Positions 5,934-10,573 of a DNA stretch of 10,573 nt are shown here, in pieces. The stretch is taken from the NCBI RefSeq assembly GCF_035515275.1, contig NZ_DATJBQ010000180.1:1-10573 (forward strand), read 5' to 3'. This stretch comes from Pusillimonas sp035515275. GTDB lineage: Bacteria > Pseudomonadota > Gammaproteobacteria > Burkholderiales > Burkholderiaceae_B. Made by a program: the position numbers and the translations under genes. Positions within the stretch are counted from its first letter, which is position 1, and each line of letters starts with the position of its first letter. Under the pieces are notes generated by a model. The model saw only the letters and a program-made list of their open reading frames with translations. It was not told the origin of the DNA and searched no databases.

Positions 5934-7005
5934 TGTTTCTCGTAGTCTGACCGGCTTCAACGATTGCCCCACGCAAACCGTCCAGGCCGGCACGCCTTAG
6001 GGCGCTTACAAATACTCGCGCAATGGTACCATGTTCATCGCGCTCGACCCGGGGCTCGTACCCCGCTTCGTCGATTTTGTTATAGACCAAAATAGTGGGA
6101 ATCTCGCCCGCGCCGATGTCGGCCAGTACCTTGCGCACCTCGGCAATTTGTTCTTCACGCTGGTGGCTTGACGCATCAACCACGTGCAGCAAAAGGTCGG
6201 CATGAACGGTTTCTTCAAGGGTGGCCCGAAACGCAGCTATCAGCGTGGGAGGAAGGTCGCGAATAAACCCCACCGTGTCTGAAATGACCACCTGACCGGC
6301 TCCCTCGACCCATAGCTTGCGCGTGGTGGTGTCAAGGGTGGCGAACAACTGATCGGCCGCGTAGGCATCGGCGCGCGTCAGGGCATTGAACAACGTTGAT
6401 TTACCCGCGTTGGTGTAACCCACCAGTGAGACTGACAAGGTATTGCCCCGCGCCCTGGCGCGCCGCTGGGTTGCCCGTTGACGCTGGGCACGGTCAAGGC
6501 GCTCTTTCAAAAGCTTGACTTTGGAGCCGATGATGCGCCGGTCCATTTCCAGTTGCGACTCGCCCGGACCGCGCATGCCGATACCGCCCTGCTGACGCTC
6601 AAGGTGAGTCCACATCCGGGTAAGCCGGGTGACCAAATGCTGCAACTGCGCCAGCTCGACCTGAAGCTTCCCTTCGTGGCTTTGAGCCCGCAAGGCGAAG
6701 ATGTCAAGTATGAGCGCCACGCGGTCGACCACTCGGCGGTTCAGGACCCGTTCGAGGTTACGCTGTTGAGCCGGGCTTAAGGCCTGGTCGAACAAGATAA
6801 TTTCGGCTTCTTCGTGGTCGGCGACCAAGAGGGCTTCTTCAAGCTTGCCCTTGCCGATAAAGGTGGCTGCGTCGGGCCGGGCTCGGCGCGCCACCACCGT
6901 ACCGACTATTTCTGCTCCCGCACCCTTGGCCAACATGACGAACTCGTCGGCGTGTGCCTGGTAATCGGGGCTGCCCAGATCGACGCTTACTATCAATACC
7001 CTCAT
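5899..7005 (-). CDS. hflX: GTPase HflX, ribosome-splitting factor
   Basis: HflX binds 50S or 70S ribosomes and splits stalled or hibernating ribosomes under stress such as heat. The 368-residue protein has the N-terminal HflX domain with the nucleotide-binding G-G-I-G-M-R-G-P-G-E-S-Q-L-E block (140-153) and a long charged helical linker (about 155-188). The G domain shows G1 G-Y-T-N-A-G-K-S-T (196-204), G3 D-T-V-G (243-246), G4 N-K-I-D (309-312) and G5 S-A-L (334-336). All nucleotide-binding motifs are intact. It lacks the long C-terminal extension of E. coli HflX, so it is a shorter form. The ATG at 7005 has only a weak AGG upstream. The gene is 75 nt from hfq, with a GC-rich hairpin in the gap, and its 3' end overlaps hflK. 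Confidence 0.96.
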   Translation of the reverse strand: MRVLIVSVDLGSPDYQAHADEFVMLAKGAGAEIVGTVVARRARPDAATFIGKGKLEEALLVADHEEAEIILFDQALSPAQQRNLERVLNRRVVDRVALILDIFALRAQSHEGKLQVELAQLQHLVTRLTRMWTHLERQQGGIGMRGPGESQLEMDRRIIGSKVKLLKERLDRAQRQRATQRRARARGNTLSVSLVGYTNAGKSTLFNALTRADAYAADQLFATLDTTTRKLWVEGAGQVVISDTVGFIRDLPPTLIAAFRATLEETVHADLLLHVVDASSHQREEQIAEVRKVLADIGAGEIPTILVYNKIDEAGYEPRVERDEHGTIARVFVSALRRAGLDGLRGAIVEAGQTTRNNAFNIENIQSQ

Positions 7006-7014
7006 TGACGGCCT

Positions 7015-7053
7015 ATAAACGAAAGACCCGCCGGCGCGTAGCGCTCGGCGGGT
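7015..7053 (-). terminator. GC-rich hairpin with weak T-tract between hfq and hflX
   Basis: ACCCGCCG (7046-7053 on the minus strand) pairs perfectly with CGGCGGGT (7026-7033). The helix continues as GCGC/GCGC around a TAC loop after a single bulged A. The minus-strand sequence after the stem is CTTTCGTTTAT, an interrupted T-tract. That fits a leaky terminator, letting hfq be made in excess over hflXKC, as is plausible for an abundant RNA chaperone. The stem is nearly symmetric, but the plus strand has no convergent gene here that would need it. Confidence 0.65.
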
Positions 7054-7080
7054 GTTTCTTGCTGACGAAAACCAAACGGA

Positions 7081-7320
7081 TTACGCCGAAGCCTGGTCGT
7101 CGACCTGGAACGCTACGGGGCGAGCCGGTACGACGGTTGAAATGGCATGCTTGTAAACCATTTGCGTAACAGTATTGCGCAAAAGCACGACGTACTGGTC
7201 GAATGATTCGACCTGACCTTGCAGTTTGATTCCGTTGACTAGATAAATCGATACGGGCACGTGGTCCTTACGTAATGCGTTAAGAAATGGATCTTGTAGT
7301 GTTTGCCCTTTATTGCTCAT
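7081..7320 (-). CDS. hfq: RNA chaperone Hfq
   Basis: Hfq is a hexameric Sm-like protein that pairs small RNAs with mRNAs. The 79-residue product begins MSNKGQTLQDPFLNALRKDH. It contains Sm1 (V-P-V-S-I-Y-L-V-N-G-I-K-L-Q-G, 21-35) and the Sm2 signature Y-K-H-A-I-S-T (56-62), the proximal-face U-binding site. The rim patch reads R17-K18-D19-H20, compared with R-R-E-R in E. coli; this RK-acidic-H form is familiar in betaproteobacteria. The C-terminal tail is short, about a dozen residues with two aspartates. The frame is open 23 codons further upstream, but the ATG at 7320 has GGAG 8 nt upstream and begins the conserved protein. The position ahead of hflX-hflK-hflC matches the classic hfq operon; unlike E. 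coli, miaA does not precede it. Confidence 0.98.
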   Translation of the reverse strand: MSNKGQTLQDPFLNALRKDHVPVSIYLVNGIKLQGQVESFDQYVVLLRNTVTQMVYKHAISTVVPARPVAFQVDDQASA

Positions 7321-7328
7321 TGGCTTAG

Positions 7329-7332
7329 CTCC
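7329..7332 (-). promoter_or_regulatory. Ribosome binding site that fixes the hfq start
   Basis: GGAG on the minus strand lies 8 nt before the ATG at 7320. This supports the 79-residue Hfq over a frame starting at 7389, whose extra N-terminal residues do not resemble any Hfq. I could not identify a convincing hfq promoter in the 117-nt gap to hisC. TAAAGT at 7368-7373 is a four-of-six -10 match without a good -35. Confidence 0.75.
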
Positions 7333-7437
7333 AATTGTGTTGTTATATGAATGACGCCCAAAGAGATACTTTACAGGGTTTTCCCGCAATGCGCCACGAC
7401 ATACTGTTGATTTAGTGTATATTTTTGCGCGGCTTTT

Positions 7438-8520
7438 TTACTGCACGTTGCTTAATATTTCGGTCAATGCCGAACAAAGGCGGGTGCAGTCGGCGTCGGT
7501 ACCAACGGTAATCCGCAGGTGCTGATCAATGCGCGGCAATGAAAAATGGCGTACCAATATACCCCGATCGCGCAAGGCCCCGGCCAGTTTCACCGCATCC
7601 ACCGAGCGATGCCGGGCAAACACGAAATTGGCCATGCTGGGCAATACATCGAACCCCATCTGATCCAGCCGCAGCGCCAGCTGATCGCGCGAACGCATGA
7701 TTGCCCCGCGCGTGCGGTCAAAGTGTTCGTCGTCGCTGAATGCGGCCAGGGCGCCGGCCTGAGCCAGCATATCGAGCGGATATGAGTTAAAGCTGTCTTT
7801 GACCCGACGCAAGCCTTCGATAAGGTCAGCCGAACCCATGGCAAAACCTACCCGAAGCCCCGCCAGCGACCGCGACTTCGAGAACGTGTGGATCACAAGC
7901 AGGTTGTCATGCCGGGCCAACAGGCCAACGGCCGACTCAGCGCCAAAATCGACATAGGCTTCGTCAACCACTACGACGGTGTCTGGGTTGGCTTGTGCGA
8001 TGCGTGAGATATCGTCAAGGCCCAGCACCATTCCGGTAGGCGCGTTGGGGTTGGCAAAAATAATGCCGGCCGCCGCCCGCGCGCGCTCACCCAGATAGTC
8101 GTTGGGGGTCAGGCTGAAATCGTCCGCCAAAGGCACGATTTCATGAGGCACATGGTATAGCCGGCAATAGGTGGGATAAAAGCTGTAGGTAATGTCGGGC
8201 ATCAGCAAGGGCCGACCGCCCCGCAGGAACAGACCATGAAACACGTGGGCCAGTACTTCGTCAGAGCCGTTCCCCACGAATACTTGCGCGGGTTTCAGGC
8301 CATGGTGGGCGGCGATGGCCTGTCGCAACTGCTCTGAAGCCGGGTCTGGGTAAAGGCGCAGCCTGTCGTCGGCAGCCTGCCTCATGGCCTTCAGGGCCAA
8401 CGGAGAAGGACCATAGGGGTTCTCGTTGGTATTGAGCTTGAGCAGGTCGGCAACCTTGGGTTGCTCGCCGGGCGTATACGGAACCAGGCCGGCAACATGG
8501 TCGCTCCAGAAACGGCTCAC
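7438..8520 (-). CDS. hisC: Histidinol-phosphate aminotransferase
   Basis: HisC is a PLP-dependent fold-type I aminotransferase that converts imidazole-acetol phosphate and glutamate to histidinol phosphate. The 360-residue protein contains L-N-T-N-E-N-P-Y-G-P-S-P (29-40, substrate loop), Y-P-D-P (57-60), N-P-N-A-P-T-G (157-163) and D186-E-A-Y. It also has the PLP lysine K215 in T-F-S-K-S-R-S-L-A-G-L-R-V-G and the C-terminal L-R-I-T-V-G (335-340) carboxylate/phosphate-binding Arg. The start is GTG at 8520, overlapping the der stop as GTGA. A good AGGAG (8526-8530) sits 5 nt upstream, and the start gives the conserved MSRFWS N-terminus. It lies between der and hfq, away from a classical his operon; hisZ is about 4 kb downstream. 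It may be one of two hisC copies, since many Burkholderiales carry paralogues, so the substrate could also include aromatic precursors. Confidence 0.94.
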   Translation of the reverse strand: MSRFWSDHVAGLVPYTPGEQPKVADLLKLNTNENPYGPSPLALKAMRQAADDRLRLYPDPASEQLRQAIAAHHGLKPAQVFVGNGSDEVLAHVFHGLFLRGGRPLLMPDITYSFYPTYCRLYHVPHEIVPLADDFSLTPNDYLGERARAAAGIIFANPNAPTGMVLGLDDISRIAQANPDTVVVVDEAYVDFGAESAVGLLARHDNLLVIHTFSKSRSLAGLRVGFAMGSADLIEGLRRVKDSFNSYPLDMLAQAGALAAFSDDEHFDRTRGAIMRSRDQLALRLDQMGFDVLPSMANFVFARHRSVDAVKLAGALRDRGILVRHFSLPRIDQHLRITVGTDADCTRLCSALTEILSNVQ

Positions 8521-9947
8521 TTGGACTCCTGCAGATAAGGGTTCTGAGATGATTTGAACTCAATGCGCAACGGCGTGCCGTCAAGCTTGAATGCCTCGCG
8601 AAAACGCCCCTCGAGATAGCGGCGGTATGAGTCAGGCACGGCATCAAGGGCATTACCGTGCACAATGATGCGCGGTGGATTCTGCCCGCCCTGATGAGCA
8701 TAGCGCATCTTGGGACGGAAAGGCCCCTTGCGCGGCGGGGGTTGTTGTTCGACGGCGGCGATAAGCTCGCGAGTAAGCCGGGGCGTGGACAACTTGGCAA
8801 ACGCCGCAGCATGTGCCGCATTGACCGAACGCAGCAACGCGTTGACCCCCTGGCCCTTAAGCGCCGATACGGTATGCATCTTGGCGAAAGACAGGAAACG
8901 CAGCTTGCGGTCGAACTCGCGGCGAATGCGGTCGCGCTGGTCGTCGCTTAGTCCGTCCCATTTGTTGATGGCCACCACCAGGGCACGGCCGGTTTCAAGG
9001 ACGAAGCCCGCAATATGGGCGTCCTGGTCGGAAATTTCGGTGCTGGCATCAAGCATCAGCACCACGACATTGCTGGCCTCAATCGCCTGCAAGGTTTTAA
9101 TGACCGAGAATTTCTCGATGGCTTCGAACACCTTGCCCCGCTTTCGCAGCCCGGCGGTGTCGATCAGCGTATACGAACGATTTCCTCGCGTGAATTCGAT
9201 CTCGATGGCGTCGCGCGTGGTACCCGGCATGTCGAACGCAATGACCCGCTCTTCGCCCAATAGCGTGTTGATCAGCGTCGACTTGCCCACGTTGGGATGA
9301 CCCACAATGGCAAGCTTGATGCGATGTTGAACGTCTTCTTCCGGGCCGCCCTCTTCCTGCTCATCGGCAAGCGCTGCCAGGGCGTCGTCGGACAACTCGG
9401 AATCGTCCTGTTCGACCGGTTCATCTGTCTCGGCAACTGGATCAAGATGCGAAAGTGCGCGGTCAATCAGGTCGGCCACCCCGTCGCCGTGCGAGGCCGA
9501 GATGGGCCAGGGCTCGCCCAACCCAAGTTCGTGAAACTCGGCGATGGCGCCGCCATGGCGCATTCCCTCGGCCTTATTGACCGCCAGAAACACCTTCTGG
9601 CCCGAACGGCGCAACAGCGTAGCGATTTCGTGATCGTGCGAATTCAGGCCGGCACGTGCATCGACCAAAAATATGACCACATCGGCTTCTGCAATGGCCT
9701 GGCGAGTCTGGCGCGCCATTTCGCGCAAGATGCCGTCTTTGGCCACGGGCTCGAACCCGCCGGTGTCGACCACCAGAAACGGACGATCGCCCATGCGGCC
9801 TTCGCCATAATGGCGGTCACGCGTAAGACCCGAAAAATCGGCCACCAGAGCCGCTCTGGAACGAGTCAGGCGATTGAACAGCGTGGATTTGCCCACGTTG
9901 GCCCGCCCAACCAGAGCGACTACCGGTTTGAATGAAACAGATTTCAA
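8517..9947 (-). CDS. der: GTPase Der (EngA), ribosome assembly factor
   Basis: Der is an essential tandem GTPase for 50S subunit maturation. The 476-residue protein has G domain 1 with G-R-A-N-V-G-K-S-T (14-22), D-T-G-G (61-64) and N-K-A-E (124-127). An acidic linker follows (about 172-205), then G domain 2 with G-H-P-N-V-G-K-S-T (216-224), D-T-A-G (263-266), N-K-W-D (328-331) and S-A-L (361-363), and a C-terminal KH-like domain (about 380-465). G4 of the first domain ends in Glu rather than Asp, a variant I believe is common in betaproteobacterial Der. The start is TTG at 9947, overlapping the bamB stop as TTGA. No in-frame ATG or GTG lies nearby before the conserved F-K-P-V-V-A-L-V-G, and no strong Shine-Dalgarno is seen, so coupling to bamB translation is likely. 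Confidence 0.96.
   Translation of the reverse strand: MKSVSFKPVVALVGRANVGKSTLFNRLTRSRAALVADFSGLTRDRHYGEGRMGDRPFLVVDTGGFEPVAKDGILREMARQTRQAIAEADVVIFLVDARAGLNSHDHEIATLLRRSGQKVFLAVNKAEGMRHGGAIAEFHELGLGEPWPISASHGDGVADLIDRALSHLDPVAETDEPVEQDDSELSDDALAALADEQEEGGPEEDVQHRIKLAIVGHPNVGKSTLINTLLGEERVIAFDMPGTTRDAIEIEFTRGNRSYTLIDTAGLRKRGKVFEAIEKFSVIKTLQAIEASNVVVLMLDASTEISDQDAHIAGFVLETGRALVVAINKWDGLSDDQRDRIRREFDRKLRFLSFAKMHTVSALKGQGVNALLRSVNAAHAAAFAKLSTPRLTRELIAAVEQQPPPRKGPFRPKMRYAHQGGQNPPRIIVHGNALDAVPDSYRRYLEGRFREAFKLDGTPLRIEFKSSQNPYLQESK
8526..8530 (-). promoter_or_regulatory. Ribosome binding site for the GTG start of hisC
   Basis: AGGAG on the minus strand, within the last codons of der, is 5 nt before the GTG at 8520. 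It supports the non-ATG start and the GTGA overlap with the der stop. Confidence 0.7.
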
Positions 9948-10573
9948 TTGACACCAACCAGCATAAGATTGCCGTTGCCCGTTTGCACCAGCACGCCGTA
10001 ATCGCTGCCCACCAAGGGCGATACCACTGCACCGCCCCCGACTTGCACTCTTCCGATCAGGTCACCGCTGCTTCGCGACAGAAAATGTACATAGCCTTCG
10101 TAATCGCCTACGGCCACTGCTTGCGGCACAACCGCCGGACCGGACAGGCGTCGGTTGCGCAGGCCTTCTTGTTTCCAGGCTTCTTGCCCGTTGGCCAGAC
10201 CAAAGGCATGAACGACGTCGCGTTGGCTGACGCCATACAACTGCTGGGGGTCGGTGGTGATGCCCGTCGTGCTGGAGAACGGATGCTCCCAGATGGGTCG
10301 ACCACCTTGCGTGATGTCGAAGCAGACGATGTGGCCCTGATACGCCACGCCGCACAGCAGCGGTCCCTGAACTTGAGGTGCGCCGACGATGTCGCTGATA
10401 CGCTCCAGGTCGGTGGCGCCGCGCGACACCGTGACCGTGCCCTCCCATTGAACCGCACCGCTGTCTGCGTCGATGGCAATCAGCCGGCCGTTGGGCAGAC
10501 CCGAAAGCAGCATGTCTTCGATAATGACCATGCGCATGTTGGTTTTGAGCGCCAAGGCCGGACCCGGGCGCTG
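9944..10573 (-). CDS. bamB: Outer-membrane assembly lipoprotein BamB, C-terminal part (partial, runs off right edge)
   Basis: The minus-strand frame is open from the window edge to the TGA at 9944 and gives at least 209 residues. BamB is a periplasmic eight-bladed PQQ-type beta-propeller lipoprotein of the BAM complex, which inserts beta-barrel proteins into the outer membrane. Repeated blade motifs are visible: L-P-N-G-R-L-I-A-I-D-A-D-S-G-A-V-Q-W-E, A-Y-Q-G-H-I-V-C-F-D-I, V-H-A-F-G-L-A-N-G-Q-E-A-W and A-V-G-D-Y-E-G-Y-V-H-F-L-S-R-S-S-G-D. The L-E-R-I-S-D-I segment after the first of these is characteristic of BamB. The signal peptide, lipobox and first blades lie outside the window, so the TTG at 10555 is internal and not a start. 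BamB followed by der is a widely conserved pair, and the two overlap by 4 nt here. Confidence 0.93.
   Translation of the reverse strand, partial: QRPGPALALKTNMRMVIIEDMLLSGLPNGRLIAIDADSGAVQWEGTVTVSRGATDLERISDIVGAPQVQGPLLCGVAYQGHIVCFDITQGGRPIWEHPFSSTTGITTDPQQLYGVSQRDVVHAFGLANGQEAWKQEGLRNRRLSGPAVVPQAVAVGDYEGYVHFLSRSSGDLIGRVQVGGGAVVSPLVGSDYGVLVQTGNGNLMLVGVN

Noticed and set aside
5934..5993. N-terminal extension of HflK by 20 residues
   Set aside because: These codons lie inside hflX in another frame and do not match HflK; the ATG at 5933 begins the typical sequence.
7321..7389. N-terminal extension of Hfq by 23 residues
   Set aside because: The extra residues are unlike Hfq, and the ATG at 7320 has a good GGAG and begins the conserved protein.
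9297..9935. Plus-strand open frame of 212 codons antisense to der
   Set aside because: Der is certain on the minus strand from both G domains and the KH-like domain; the antisense frame has no family features.
1..10573. Novel defence, secretion, phage or mobile system
   Set aside because: All coding space is filled by intact or edge-truncated housekeeping genes on one strand, with similar GC-rich codon use. I see no transposase, integrase, toxin pair, direct-repeat array or attachment site.

Overview
The window looks like a housekeeping stretch of a betaproteobacterial chromosome, most likely order Burkholderiales and probably Alcaligenaceae-like (Bordetella, Pusillimonas or Advenella relatives). 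Three things point there: the order hfq-hflX-hflK-hflC-hisZ-purA, a HisZ-type regulatory subunit, and the wording of the S21, DnaG, HisC and Hfq proteins. This assignment comes from remembered family sequences, not from a search. Every supported gene lies on the minus strand, so transcription runs from high to low coordinates.

In transcription order: the C-terminal part of bamB (outer-membrane assembly lipoprotein) runs off the right edge. It is followed, with 4-nt stop/start overlaps, by der (ribosome-assembly GTPase, TTG start) and hisC (histidinol-phosphate aminotransferase, GTG start). After a 117-nt gap come hfq (RNA chaperone), a GC-rich hairpin, hflX (ribosome-splitting GTPase), hflK and hflC (membrane SPFH partners of FtsH). 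A 175-nt gap below hflC holds a hairpin, a promoter-like element and a strong intrinsic terminator. Then come hisZ (regulatory subunit of ATP phosphoribosyltransferase), purA (adenylosuccinate synthetase) and a purine-type phosphoribosyltransferase gene. Last are rpsU (ribosomal protein S21) and the first 27 codons of dnaG (primase), which starts with TTG inside the rpsU stop and leaves the window at base 1.

The genes fall into four working groups: envelope and ribosome biogenesis (bamB, der); RNA and proteostasis control (hfq, hflX, hflK, hflC); PRPP, histidine and purine metabolism (hisC, hisZ, purA, phosphoribosyltransferase); and the start of the macromolecular synthesis operon (rpsU, dnaG).

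No gap reaches 300 bases. I see no tRNA, rRNA, CRISPR array, insertion sequence or phage gene, and no clear new multi-gene system. The most interesting parts are regulatory. One is the compact promoter/hairpin/terminator module between hflC and hisZ, which sits where E. coli has a small DUF2065 gene. The other is a set of non-ATG, overlapping starts.
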